From Microvirga sp. TS319 (GTDB lineage Bacteria; Pseudomonadota; Alphaproteobacteria; Rhizobiales; Beijerinckiaceae), in assembly GCF_041276405.1 (NCBI RefSeq), contig NZ_JBGGGT010000002.1, positions 1-64,000 of the forward strand: 64,000 nucleotides of DNA, written 5' to 3'. Of the stretch, positions 1 to 7,819 are shown in pieces (within the stretch, counting starts at the first letter, position 1; the number at the start of each line of letters is the position of its first letter). Below the pieces are notes generated by a model. The model was not told the origin of the DNA, did not search any database, and worked only from the letters and a program-made list of their open reading frames with translations. A program made the position numbers and the translations under genes.

Positions 1-978
1 ATCGGCCACGGCAAGCTCGCCTGGCGCGCCATTCACCCGATGCTGCCGGCGTCCCACGAGTTCCCCTACACGATCCGCGTCGTGTCGGAGATCACGGAAT
101 CGAACGGCTCCTCCTCCATGGCCACCGTCTGCGGTTCCTCGCTGGCGCTCATGGATGCGGGCGTGCCGCTGCGCCGTCCGGTGGCGGGCATCGCCATGGG
201 CCTCATCCTCGAAGGTGAGCGTTTCGCGGTTCTGTCCGACATCCTCGGCGACGAGGATCACCTCGGCGACATGGACTTCAAGGTGGCGGGCACCGATCAG
301 GGCATCACCTCGCTCCAGATGGACATCAAGATCGCCGGCATCACCGAGGAGATCATGCGCGTTGCGCTGAGCCAGGCCAAGGAAGGCCGCGCTCACATCC
401 TCGACGAGATGAACAAGGCGCTGACCGCGCCGCGCGCCGAGCTCGGCGAGCACGCGCCGCGCATCGAGACGATGCAGATTCCGGTCGACAAGATTCGCGA
501 AGTCATCGGTTCGGGCGGCAAGGTCATCCGCGAGATCGTGGAGAAGACCGGTGCGAAGATCGACATCAACGACGACGGTCTCATCAAGATCGCGTCGGCC
601 GACGGCAAGTCGATCAAGGCGGCCTATAACTGGATCCGCTCCATCGTGGCGGAGCCGGAAATCGGCGTGATCTACGAAGGCACGGTCGTGAAAGTGATGG
701 AATTCGGAGCCTTCGTGAACTTCTTCGGTTCCCGCGACGGCCTCGTGCACATCTCGGAGCTCGCCAAGAACCGCGTCGGCAAGGTGACGGACGTCGTCAA
801 GGAAGGCGACAAGGTGAAGGTGAAGTTCCTCGGCATGGACGAGCGTGGCAAGGTCCGCCTCTCCATGAAGGTGGTCAACCAGGAGACCGGCGAAGACATC
901 ACCGAGCAGCTCAAGGCCGAGCGCGAAGCCGAAAAGGCCCAGCGCGACCAGCAGAAGTCTGCCAACGCCGGCGAGTAA
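1..978 (+). CDS. pnp: Polyribonucleotide nucleotidyltransferase (PNPase), 3' part
   Basis: This is the C-terminal 325 codons of PNPase, the phosphorolytic 3'-5' exoribonuclease of the RNA degradosome; the gene is cut by the window edge and the frame is open from base 1. The fragment starts in the second RNase PH core domain, where the [14 protein letters not shown] loop lies near codons 34-47. It continues into a KH domain ([15 protein letters not shown], about codons 164-178) and an S1 domain (from about codon 224, [14 protein letters not shown]). The charged tail rich in Lys and Glu is normal for the family. The domain order is diagnostic. A strong terminator follows directly, so pnp ends its transcription unit. 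Confidence 0.98.
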   Translation: MGHGKLAWRAIHPMLPASHEFPYTIRVVSEITESNGSSSMATVCGSSLALMDAGVPLRRPVAGIAMGLILEGERFAVLSDILGDEDHLGDMDFKVAGTDQGITSLQMDIKIAGITEEIMRVALSQAKEGRAHILDEMNKALTAPRAELGEHAPRIETMQIPVDKIREVIGSGGKVIREIVEKTGAKIDINDDGLIKIASADGKSIKAAYNWIRSIVAEPEIGVIYEGTVVKVMEFGAFVNFFGSRDGLVHISELAKNRVGKVTDVVKEGDKVKVKFLGMDERGKVRLSMKVVNQETGEDITEQLKAEREAEKAQRDQQKSANAGE

Positions 979-1002
979 CGTTACGTAAAATTGACAATCC
1001 TG

Positions 1003-1032
1003 AGCCCCGTATCGATGATGCGGGGCTTTTTT
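1003..1032 (+). terminator. Rho-independent terminator of pnp
   Basis: A 7-bp GC-rich stem (AGCCCCG/CGGGGCT) with an 11-nt loop is followed by a run of six T. It begins 24 bases after the pnp stop codon. Confidence 0.9.
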
Positions 1033-1064
1033 ATGCTGGAGAGCAGCCAACAAGGCAGGGGCGT

Positions 1065-1457
1065 ATGGGCGAGCCGCAATTTGAAAGAATTCAATCGCTG
1101 TTACTGGGGGCGCTGCTGGCTTTGCCGCTTTCCATGGGCGAAGCCCATGCGGATACTCTATGTGGCCGAGAAGTGGTATCGATCGAACGGCTTCGTGACG
1201 ACGTTCTCGGCGGATCCCGCACCAAAAAGATCACCGACACTGACACGTCTGTCCAATTTTCGGATGATCAACATCGTGTCCTTTGGACATTCTTGAAAGC
1301 TGCACATCCGGCCGCTCCGGCCGTCCTTTGCCAGACACCAGTCACAAAGGATGGCAAGATCTCCTTAAGCCTAGAGGCGTGGTGTGGAGGCCCCAAAGTT
1401 AAATGTGACGCTCTTATCGCCGAGTTTGGAAAACATCAGGCGGAACTCAGCCGATGA
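1065..1457 (+). CDS. Small secreted protein of unknown function
   Basis: The 130-residue product was not recognised as a known family. It has a hydrophobic stretch at about residues 12-28 (LLLGALLALPLSMGEAHA) that looks like a signal peptide cut after AHA, giving a periplasmic protein of about 100 residues. The mature part holds four Cys (in DTLCGRE, VLCQTP, WCGG and KCDAL), consistent with two disulfides. Base composition is visibly less GC-rich than in the flanking genes, and the gene lies next to a decayed regulator, which suggests a locally acquired or eroding patch. No partner gene is evident. The start is the first ATG upstream of the signal-like segment. The coding call rests on the signal peptide and the conserved-looking Cys pattern. 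Confidence 0.6.
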   Translation: MGEPQFERIQSLLLGALLALPLSMGEAHADTLCGREVVSIERLRDDVLGGSRTKKITDTDTSVQFSDDQHRVLWTFLKAAHPAAPAVLCQTPVTKDGKISLSLEAWCGGPKVKCDALIAEFGKHQAELSR

Positions 1458-1642
1458 ATCCTGGAGGCTTCGTCGCCTGAGAAACTCTGAAAGCTGTCGG
1501 ACACCGCATAGTGACTTGCATGCCGCTCATTTATCGGCCTTTCCGCTCCTCAAGAGTCAATCGGCCAAGGGTGGCAAGGTAAAGTTCCTCAGCACCGAGG
1601 CGCTGCTTGGCCCTTCCTTTTTTCATGTCCAGGGCACGAGCC

Positions 1643-1884
1643 TCACTTGAGAGAAAGATAAATATCCGTCGGCGGCGTACTGGGTAGGCTGCTGATCCAG
1701 TTCTCGGAGACGGGTGTGTCGGCCGCATAGATCCGATGCCAGTGTAGGGCGACATGCTGGCGACGGCGGCCAGCATCTCGAAACTCAATTCTTCTTCCAG
1801 ATGATCGTGGATGTAGGAGGCGACCCGCGTCAGGCGGCTGGCGTAGCTGTCGGAAGTGGCGTTTCCATCGCGGAGACCCGTGTT
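1643..1884 (-). pseudogene. Remnant of an AraC-type regulator with GyrI-like effector domain
   Basis: Read on the minus strand, one frame gives YASRLTRVASYIHDHLEEEL followed by SFEMLAAVASMSPY, the typical start of an AraC DNA-binding domain. At about 1744 the frame must shift by one base to continue as HWHRIYAAD, the second AraC helix. It then jumps directly to PPTDIYLSLK and a stop at 1643-1645, which resembles the C-terminal end of the GyrI-like ligand domain that follows AraC domains in this family. Most of the protein (about 200 residues) is therefore missing. The reading frame also has no ATG start, with an in-frame stop at 1885-1887. This is a broken gene with a frameshift and a large internal deletion. 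The flanks (1458-1642 and 1885-1998) show nothing I can identify. Confidence 0.7.
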
Positions 1885-2003
1885 TCAGGCGTGTGGACCA
1901 GCTTAGGCAGAGTGCCTTTGATAAGTCCTGCTGTTCTTCAGTCGGAGCCGTCAGCCCGGCCGCCGGCCTTCAGTGGAATTGACGTCCTGTGGGCGAGATA
2001 TTA

Positions 2004-2020
2004 TTTAGAATTGTTCTAAA
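2004..2020 (+). promoter_or_regulatory. Iron control element (ICE box), probable Irr operator of mbfA
   Basis: TTTAGAATTGTTCTAAA is a perfect inverted repeat (7-bp arms, 3-bp centre) matching the rhizobial ICE motif bound by Irr. A TATTAT -10-like hexamer at 1999-2004 overlaps its left edge, so the predicted transcription start falls inside the operator. Bound Irr should block mbfA when iron is scarce. An AAGG ribosome site at 2022-2025 follows, then the ATG at 2033. Confidence 0.88.
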
Positions 2021-2032
2021 CAAGGTCCCGTC

Positions 2033-3016
2033 ATGCTGTCACGCCTCTTCGGTTTCGGCCGCCGCCCCTTCGACTCGCTCACCGAACAGGAAATCCTTGC
2101 GCTTGCCATCTCGTCCGAAGAGGACGATGCGCGGATTTACCGGTCCTACGCGGACGGCCTCGGCCCTGCCTTTCCTCAATCGGCCAGGGTCTTCGAGGAG
2201 ATGGCAGCCGAGGAGGACAGCCACCGCGCGGCCCTGATCGAGTTGCACCGGCGACGCTTCGGCGAGACCATTCCGCTGATCCGCCGCGAGCATGTCCGCG
2301 GTTATTACGAACGCAAGCCCGACTGGCTGGTGCGTCCGCTCGGCATCGACAAGGTGCGTGCTGCAGCGGAAGACATGGAGGCGCAGGCCCACCGCTTCTA
2401 CGTGGAGGCAGCCAAGCGTACCCGGGATGCTTCCACACGCAAGCTCCTCGGAGACCTGGCGGCAGCGGAGCAGAATCACGAATCCCTCGCGCGACGGCTC
2501 GGCCTCGCCTACACGCCCGGATCGGTGCGGGAGGAGGAGGGCCGGACCGAGCGGCGGCAATTCATTCTTACCTTCGTGCAGCCCGGCCTTGCCGGCCTCA
2601 TGGACGGATCGGTCTCGACCCTCGCGCCGATCTTCGCGGCGGCCTTCGCCACTCAGGATACCTGGCAGACCTTTCTGGTCGGCCTCTCGGCGTCGGTCGG
2701 CGCGGGCATCTCCATGGGCTTCACGGAAGCGGCGCACGACGACGGCAAGCTCTCCGGGCGTGGCTCGCCGGTCAAGCGGGGCTTCGCCTCAGGGATCATG
2801 ACTGCCATCGGCGGCCTCGGCCACGCCCTGCCCTACCTCATTCCGCATTTCTGGACCGCGACTTTCATCGCGGCCGCCGTGGTGTTCGTGGAACTCTGGG
2901 CCATCGCGTTCATCCAGAACCGCTACATGGAGACGCCTTTCCTGCGCGCCGCCTTCCAGGTGGTGCTCGGCGGCGCGCTGGTCTTCGCAGCCGGCGTCCT
3001 GATCGGAAATGCCTAG
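2033..3016 (+). CDS. mbfA: Membrane-bound ferritin / iron exporter MbfA
   Basis: The 327-residue protein joins an N-terminal ferritin-like (rubrerythrin/erythrin) domain at about residues 15-165 to a C-terminal VIT1/CCC1-like membrane domain at about residues 170-327. The first domain carries Glu/His di-iron ligands (EEDDARIYRSYA, MAAEEDSHRAAL, DMEAQAHRFYVEAA, AAEQNHESLA). The second contains PGLAGLMDGSVSTLAPIFAAAF and SASVGAGISMGFTEAAHDDG. In Bradyrhizobium and Agrobacterium this fusion exports iron from the cytoplasm and protects against iron and peroxide stress, under Irr repression through an ICE motif. The same motif is present here just upstream. The TAG stop codon belongs to the edge of an intergenic palindromic repeat. 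Confidence 0.95.
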   Translation: MLSRLFGFGRRPFDSLTEQEILALAISSEEDDARIYRSYADGLGPAFPQSARVFEEMAAEEDSHRAALIELHRRRFGETIPLIRREHVRGYYERKPDWLVRPLGIDKVRAAAEDMEAQAHRFYVEAAKRTRDASTRKLLGDLAAAEQNHESLARRLGLAYTPGSVREEEGRTERRQFILTFVQPGLAGLMDGSVSTLAPIFAAAFATQDTWQTFLVGLSASVGAGISMGFTEAAHDDGKLSGRGSPVKRGFASGIMTAIGGLGHALPYLIPHFWTATFIAAAVVFVELWAIAFIQNRYMETPFLRAAFQVVLGGALVFAAGVLIGNA

Positions 3017-3098
3017 AGCATCGGACGCAAAAGTGGGAACCGGTTTTGCGTGAAAAGATGCTCAAAGACATAGAATGACAGCATCGGACGTGAAAAGC
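3014..3098. repeat. Intergenic palindromic repeat, copy 1
   Basis: This copy carries GCATCGGACGCAAAAGTGGG, an inverted partner (CCGGTTTTGCG) and a second partial unit GCATCGGACGTGAAAAG. It starts with the TAG stop codon of mbfA (3014-3016) and fills most of the gap to the convergent transporter gene. It belongs to the family of REP/RIME-like elements seen eight more times in the window. Confidence 0.85.
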
Positions 3099-3134
3099 GG
3101 CCCTGGACATCTCCGCAGAACCCTGCGGTGATCT

Positions 3135-4067
3135 TTACCCTTTCCGTTCGGACAGGGTGAACCACCCGATTCCGACGATCACGAGGGCGGCGCCCAGCCA
3201 TTCGGAAACGCCGACGGTGTCGCCGAGCACGGCCATGGCGAGCACGATGGTGACCACGGGGCTGAGCATGCCGATGGTGGCATTGGCCTGGGCGGAGATC
3301 TGCTTGAGCGCGGCGCTCAAGAAGAACGACGGCAGCACCGTTGCGCCGAAGGCCAGCGCGAGACCTAAACCCCACAGCGAGGGAGAGACCAGAATGGTCT
3401 CGACGGGATGCGTCGCCAGAAACTGGAGAATGACGGCGATGCCGGCCGCCCCCATGGCGATGCAGGTGAAGAGCTGCGGACCGATCTTCATGATCAGGGG
3501 CTTGGCGAGCAGCTGGTAGAGCGCGAAGGTGACGGCGGCGGCGAGGACGTAGAGAGTGCCGGTCGTCGTGGCCGATCCGGAAGCCGCCATGTTCTGCACG
3601 AAGAGCAGCGCCAGTCCGGCATAACTGACCGCGAAGGCCAGAAGCGCCTTGAGCCTGATGGGCTGGCGAAAGAAGGCCGCGCCGAATAACACCACGAAGA
3701 GCGGATAGGTGAACAGGATCAGCCGCTCGAAATGCGCCGAGATGTATTCGAGGCCCTTGAAGTCGAGATAGCTCGAGGTCCAGTAGCCGATGAGCCCGAC
3801 GCCGATCATGCGCAGCATCAGTGTCGTGTCCGGCATGGTTTCGCCTTTGGCTTTCATGCCTCTCACGGCATGAAGGCCGATGACCACGTAGAACGGCAGG
3901 GCCAGGATCATGCGCAGAGCCAGGGTCGTTTCCGCGTCGATTCCTTGCGCATAGGCGAGCTTGATGAGAATCCCCTTGGAGGCGAACAAAGCTGCGCCGA
4001 TGGCCGCCATGGCGTAGCCCGTATAGGGCGGGCGCTTGGCGTCGAGGGCGATCGTCTGAGAGGTCAT
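3135..4067 (-). CDS. EamA/DMT-superfamily transporter
   Basis: The 310-residue product is an integral membrane protein with about ten hydrophobic helices in two EamA repeats (for example GYAMAAIGAALFASKGILIKLAYAQG near the start and GATVLPSFFLSAALKQISAQANATIGMLSPVVTIVLAM in the second half). Members export or exchange metabolites such as amino acids or nucleosides; the substrate cannot be predicted here. The start MTSQTIALDAKRPP at 4067 is chosen over an open extension to 4253 because the extension translates repeat DNA. The gene is convergent with mbfA and shares no operon. Confidence 0.88.
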   Translation of the reverse strand: MTSQTIALDAKRPPYTGYAMAAIGAALFASKGILIKLAYAQGIDAETTLALRMILALPFYVVIGLHAVRGMKAKGETMPDTTLMLRMIGVGLIGYWTSSYLDFKGLEYISAHFERLILFTYPLFVVLFGAAFFRQPIRLKALLAFAVSYAGLALLFVQNMAASGSATTTGTLYVLAAAVTFALYQLLAKPLIMKIGPQLFTCIAMGAAGIAVILQFLATHPVETILVSPSLWGLGLALAFGATVLPSFFLSAALKQISAQANATIGMLSPVVTIVLAMAVLGDTVGVSEWLGAALVIVGIGWFTLSERKG

Positions 4068-4195
4068 GGCAGGATTCCTTGGCCTGCAAGCTCTTTCACA
4101 CCGCTTTTCGCGGCACAAGACGGCACGACGCAGCCCCCCGTTGCGGCCAAGGCGCGGCAAGCGAGCGTATCGTGCGGAGCGAGAGGAGCGGACGC

Positions 4196-4396
4196 GGGAA
4201 GTGGCTTCCACTTTTGGGATCGATCCGATGCTCCCTTCTTGGAAAGAGCGCATCGTTCTCGCGAAAAACCGGAGCCACTTTTTCGCACGGTGCGCTAGAG
4301 CCTATTGCATTCTGACGGGATCAGAATGCTTGCTCTTTCTCTTTGGCGAAGCATCGTGCGAAGAACCGGTTCCCACTTCTTCGCACGATGCTCTAG
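4196..4396. repeat. Composite intergenic palindromic repeat, copy 2
   Basis: This is the longest copy. It contains a GTGGCTTCCACTTTTGGGAT half, GATCCGATGCTCC, an AGAGCGCATCGTT unit with AAAACCGGAGCCACTTTTT, a small hairpin around GCATTCTGACGGGATCAGAATGC, and a closing GCATCGTGCGAAGAACCGG / CGCACGATGCTCTA unit. Several repeat modules appear to have accumulated side by side in the gap between the DMT transporter and the next gene. No coding potential was seen in 4068-4514. Confidence 0.82.
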
Positions 4397-4433
4397 GGGG
4401 CCGCTCGACGATGCGGTGCCTGACGGATTTTAG

Positions 4434-4474
4434 GCATCGGCCCCGAAAGTTCATTCCACATTCGGGGCCGATGC
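4434..4474. repeat. Perfect 14-bp inverted repeat
   Basis: GCATCGGCCCCGAA and TTCGGGGCCGATGC are separated by 13 bases and would form a strong hairpin. The ends resemble the GCATCGG edge of the neighbouring palindromic repeat family, so this is likely a diverged member. It lies 40 bases upstream of the next start codon. Confidence 0.8.
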
Positions 4475-4514
4475 TCTAAGCGTTGGCTTCATCCGTCATG
4501 AGGAGGGGCGGTTC

Positions 4515-5129
4515 ATGCCGGCTACGATCTCCAGCATCGCCGAACTCGAAGCGCTCTACGGTCAGCCCGGCGAGGCCTCGCTCCTGAAGGAGGCGGACCG
4601 CATCGTCCCTGAATATCGCGCCTTCATCGAGGCTGCGCCCTTCGCGGCTCTCGCCACGCGCGGACCGGAAGGCCTCGATTGCTCGCCGCGCGGAGACGGA
4701 CCGGGCTTCGTGCGGATCAAGGACGACAAGACTTTGCTGCTCCCGGACCGGCGCGGCAACAATCGTCTCGATTCGCTTCGCAACATCGTGCGCGATCCGC
4801 AGGTGGCGCTGCTTTTTCTCGTTCCCGGGATCGGCGAGACGATCCGGGTCAACGGGCGTGCGATGATTACCGTCGACCCTGCCCTGCTCGAAAGCTTCAA
4901 GGTCGACGACAAGGCGCCGAAATCCGTGATCGTGATCACGGTCGAAGCGATCTATTTCCAGTGCGCCCGGGCCATCCTGCGCTCGGAGCTGTGGAATCCG
5001 CAAAGGCATGTGACGCGCAGCACGCTTCCGAGCGCCGGCCGGATCCTAGCATCGTTGAGCGCCGACCGCTTCGACGGCGAGGCCTACGACAAGGCCTTGC
5101 CCGAGAGGCAGAAGACGACGCTCTACTAG
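4515..5129 (+). CDS. Pyridoxamine 5'-phosphate oxidase-like FMN-binding protein
   Basis: The 204-residue protein matches the MSMEG_1061-type subgroup of the PPOX/split-barrel flavoprotein superfamily. Key stretches are FIEAAPFAALATRGPEGLDCSPRGD (about residues 37-61), LLLPDRRGNNRLDSLRNIV and VALLFLVPGIGETIRVNGRA, followed by an IYFQCARAILRSELW segment. Such proteins bind FMN or F420-like cofactors; the substrate is unknown and true pyridoxine synthesis is unlikely. Start is ATG at 4515 with GAGGGGCGG upstream. It is convergent with the DUF4142 gene, with only 12 bases between the two stop codons. Confidence 0.85.
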   Translation: MPATISSIAELEALYGQPGEASLLKEADRIVPEYRAFIEAAPFAALATRGPEGLDCSPRGDGPGFVRIKDDKTLLLPDRRGNNRLDSLRNIVRDPQVALLFLVPGIGETIRVNGRAMITVDPALLESFKVDDKAPKSVIVITVEAIYFQCARAILRSELWNPQRHVTRSTLPSAGRILASLSADRFDGEAYDKALPERQKTTLY

Positions 5130-5141
5130 AATGGCCCTGCC

Positions 5142-5645
5142 CTACTGCGTTTTCGCCGTCGAAAGGGATTCGGCCGTCTGCAGATGAGTCTTTAGAGTCG
5201 GAAGGGTCTCGTTGGCGTAGGAAGCGACGGGATCGTTCTGGCGCTTGGCTTCCCTTTCGTACTCAGCGATGTCCTTCTTGTGGTCCGTCACCATGTCCTT
5301 GACGAACTCGCGGTCGAAGGCGGCGCCCGACAGCTTGGAGAGCTTCTGATAGGTCTCCTTTTGTGCCTTGCTGGGTTCGGTAGGAGGCGTCATCTTCAGC
5401 GTGCTCGCGACCGACATGGCCTTCTGGTTGGCGGCGGAATGGTCTGTCTCGAGCTGATGTCCGAAATTCTTGACGCCGTCGCTGTTGCCCTTGTCCTGGG
5501 CGAGCTTGCCCACGGCCACCTCCGCGAGATTCCCCTCGATCGCCTTCGTCAGGAAGGCATGATCGGCCCTGTCCTGGGCCAGGGCGTAGGACGAGCCGGT
5601 CAGGGCTGCGGCAACGGTCAGGCCGGCGATGAGTCTCCTGGACAT
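5142..5645 (-). CDS. DUF4142 periplasmic protein
   Basis: The 167-residue product has a signal peptide at about residues 1-23 (LIAGLTVAAALTGSSYALAQ) and a helical ferritin-like DUF4142 domain (DHAFLTKAIEGNLAEVAVGKLA, FGHQLETDHSAANQKAM, YEREAKRQNDPVASYANETLPTLKTHLQ). Members are abundant envelope proteins of alphaproteobacteria, often induced by general stress, with no known enzymatic role. The start MSRRLIAG at 5645 is preferred over a longer open frame because it places the signal peptide at the N-terminus. An EcfG-type promoter lies 53 bases upstream, which supports stress control. Confidence 0.9.
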   Translation of the reverse strand: MSRRLIAGLTVAAALTGSSYALAQDRADHAFLTKAIEGNLAEVAVGKLAQDKGNSDGVKNFGHQLETDHSAANQKAMSVASTLKMTPPTEPSKAQKETYQKLSKLSGAAFDREFVKDMVTDHKKDIAEYEREAKRQNDPVASYANETLPTLKTHLQTAESLSTAKTQ

Positions 5646-5697
5646 GATGCACCTCGTTCGAATCAGTGGTTCGGATACGCAGCACAGGATCCCAGTG

Positions 5698-5722
5698 AAC
5701 GGCGGCTGGGCATCCCGGTTCC
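5698..5722 (-). promoter_or_regulatory. Putative EcfG (general stress sigma factor) promoter
   Basis: On the minus strand GGAAC (5722-5718) is separated by 16 bases from CGTT (5701-5698). This fits the alphaproteobacterial EcfG consensus GGAAC-N16/17-CGTT and sits upstream of the DUF4142 gene. An identical spacing occurs upstream of the BA14K gene. Confidence 0.65.
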
Positions 5723-5826
5723 CTTCCGTTGAAGGGCCGCCGTTCCGCGGAAGTTTCGCCCGGGCCTTTACGCTGCGCCGCTGAGCGGCCAAAAGAAGAG
5801 CCTCACCGACTGTAAAGAGGTTCAAC

Positions 5827-6177
5827 ATGACGATTCAGCGCATCAATCCCGGTCCCCGCATGAGCGGCGCCGTCGTTCACGGCGACACGGTCTATCTCGC
5901 GGGCCAGGTCGCCAACCAGGCCGCCGGCAAGAGCGTCACCGAGCAGACGCAGGAAATCCTCGCGATCATCGACAAGCTCTTGGCCGAGGCCGCCACCGAC
6001 AAGTCGAAGATCCTGATGACCAATATTTGGCTGACCGACATGGCCACGTTCCAGGAGATGAACGCCGTGTGGGATGCATGGGTCTCCCCCGGCAACAGCC
6101 CTGCCCGCGCCACCGTGGAGGCGAAGCTCGCCGGTCCTCAGTTCAAGGTCGAGATTGCGGTGATCGCAGCGAAATAG
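5827..6177 (+). CDS. RidA family protein
   Basis: The 116-residue protein belongs to the Rid/YjgF/UK114 family, which hydrolyses reactive enamine/imine intermediates such as 2-aminoacrylate made by PLP enzymes. Typical stretches are INPGPRMSGAVVHGDTVYLAGQVA (residues 5-28), KILMTNIWLTDMATFQEMNAVWDAWV, and PARATVEAKLA, which holds the conserved Arg that binds the substrate carboxylate. The length is slightly shorter than the 128-residue norm, as in the Rid6/Rid7-like subgroups. It is divergent from the DUF4142 gene with a 181-base promoter region, and is followed by a strong hairpin. Confidence 0.93.
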   Translation: MTIQRINPGPRMSGAVVHGDTVYLAGQVANQAAGKSVTEQTQEILAIIDKLLAEAATDKSKILMTNIWLTDMATFQEMNAVWDAWVSPGNSPARATVEAKLAGPQFKVEIAVIAAK

Positions 6178-6197
6178 CGTTTCGCTGTGTGTGAAAG

Positions 6198-6224
6198 AGC
6201 ACAGGCTTTCTAAAAGCCTGTGCT
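6198..6224. terminator. Strong hairpin after ridA
   Basis: AGCACAGGCTTT and AAAGCCTGTGCT form a 12-bp perfect stem with a 3-nt loop, 20 bases after the ridA stop. There is no T run behind it, so it may be a weak terminator, an RNA stabiliser or an operator for the downstream protease gene. Confidence 0.65.
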
Positions 6225-6275
6225 ATGATATAAAGTCACTTGATATCCTGATGATATGGCAAGGAAGGGGGCTTT

Positions 6276-7718
6276 ATGTCGACTGTTCAACTGAGCGGAA
6301 ATCCATCCATCGATGGGCTTCTGACAACCGTCAAATGGGATATAGACACTCTCAACTACAGCTTTCCCCGCTTCGCCTCGTTCTATGGTGCCGGCTATGG
6401 CATAGGCGAAGCAGAGAACGGTTTTCAGCCGGTAAACGAATGGCAGCAAGCGGCTCTCCGCTATGCCTTATTTTTTGTCAGTAGTTACACGAACTTACAG
6501 TTCAACGAGATCACGGAAACAGATGAGAATCATGGAAGCATTCGGTTTTCCATGACGTCGATTTCTCCAGGTGGAACGGCCCATGGCTACTTTCCTCTGG
6601 GGACATTCACGGACGGCGACATCTGGATGGTGCCCACAGGTGGACCGCACTACCTTGATCCGAAGATCGGCAATTGGGGAATGGCGACAGTCATGCACGA
6701 GCTGGGCCATGCGCTGGGCCTGAAGCATGGGCATGATCCGAGAGGAGTGAACGATCAGCTTCCCGGCGCACTCCCGACGAACGAGGATACGTGGAGCTAT
6801 TCTCTCATGACATACCGGAGCTATGTCGGTGCGCCGACGGATAACGGCGTGCAAGGCCCGACCGAGAGTGGCAACCCGACCACCTACATGCAGGATGATA
6901 TTGCCGCCCTGCAATATATGTATGGCGCCAATTTCGACACCAATTCAGGCAATACGACCTATCGGTGGAACCCGGTCACGGGCGAATTCACGGTGGATGG
7001 TATCAGTTGGGGAATTCCCGAAGGTGCCAAGATCTTCATGACGCTCTGGGATGGCAATGGAATCGATACTTACGATTTGTCCGCCTATCGAACCAATCTC
7101 GTTCTCAATCTCGCGCCCGGCGCCTTTTCGACCTTCAGCATAGCGCAGGTGACCGACCTCGATGCAGGCCCGAATACTCGCCTTGCTCCTGGCAATGTCG
7201 CCAATGCTCGGTTGTACCATGGCGATGCGCGTTCGCTGATCGAGAATGCCGTCGGCGGAAGCGGAAGCGATCGAATCACCGGCAATGCCGCACGCAACAC
7301 TTTGGCGGGGAATGCCGGGAACGACATCCTGAACGGCAGCTCCGGCAACGACATCCTGGACGGCGGAAGCGGCCATGACACCCTCATCGGCGGCTCGGGC
7401 AGCGACATCTTCGTCTTCAAGAACCACCGGCCGGGCAGCGCCTCTTACGACAAGATTACGGACTTCAACAGAAGTCTCGATTCGTATTTGAAGATCGACA
7501 ACAAATACATGTCCAAGCTGGGGCCCGAGGGCCGCCTGAGCAGTTCCAAGTTCGTGCTCGGCACGCATGCCAAGGATGCCGGCGATCGTCTGATCTACGA
7601 CAAGGCCAAGGGCTATCTCTACTACGATCCGGATGGCACGGGCGCGGCCGCCAAGCAGCTCATCGTCTATCTCACCAACAAGGCGAGCCTCGCGGCTTCG
7701 GATATCTACGTCATATGA
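6276..7718 (+). CDS. Serralysin-like M10 metalloprotease with RTX repeats
   Basis: The 480-residue protein has an N-terminal zinc protease domain with HELGHALGLKH at about residues 140-150, the HExxHxxGxxH signature. A methionine turn follows at YSLMTYRSY (about residues 176-184). The C-terminal part contains nonapeptide calcium-binding RTX repeats (GGSGSDRIT, GNAGNDILN, GSSGNDILD, GGSGHDTLI, GGSGSDIFV, about residues 328-385) and a tail ending in SDIYVI. There is no N-terminal signal peptide. This is the architecture of serralysins exported by a type I system through the C-terminal tail, but no such exporter lies in the window. The tail closely resembles that of the 839-residue RTX protein at 60489. 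Composition is less GC-rich than the neighbours. Start ATG has AAGGAAGGGGG upstream. Confidence 0.93.
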   Translation: MSTVQLSGNPSIDGLLTTVKWDIDTLNYSFPRFASFYGAGYGIGEAENGFQPVNEWQQAALRYALFFVSSYTNLQFNEITETDENHGSIRFSMTSISPGGTAHGYFPLGTFTDGDIWMVPTGGPHYLDPKIGNWGMATVMHELGHALGLKHGHDPRGVNDQLPGALPTNEDTWSYSLMTYRSYVGAPTDNGVQGPTESGNPTTYMQDDIAALQYMYGANFDTNSGNTTYRWNPVTGEFTVDGISWGIPEGAKIFMTLWDGNGIDTYDLSAYRTNLVLNLAPGAFSTFSIAQVTDLDAGPNTRLAPGNVANARLYHGDARSLIENAVGGSGSDRITGNAARNTLAGNAGNDILNGSSGNDILDGGSGHDTLIGGSGSDIFVFKNHRPGSASYDKITDFNRSLDSYLKIDNKYMSKLGPEGRLSSSKFVLGTHAKDAGDRLIYDKAKGYLYYDPDGTGAAAKQLIVYLTNKASLAASDIYVI

Positions 7719-7745
7719 CGTGTGGCCGGCTCATGCATGCGTGAA

Positions 7746-7777
7746 AGCCCCTCGATGCCTGATCGCATCGAGGGGCT
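7746..7777. terminator. Hairpin terminator between the convergent protease and BA14K genes
   Basis: AGCCCCTCGATG and CATCGAGGGGCT form a perfect 12-bp stem with an 8-nt loop between two convergent genes. There is no clear T run, but it could serve both strands. Confidence 0.7.
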
Positions 7778-7819
7778 CGCCTGAATGAGAGATCCGGTCA
7801 GGCGCGCTGATTCTGCGCC

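Noticed and set aside
4300..4345. Small hairpin GCATTCTGACGGGATCAGAATGC as a riboswitch or terminator
   Set aside because: It lies inside the composite repeat and has no T run or downstream gene at suitable distance.
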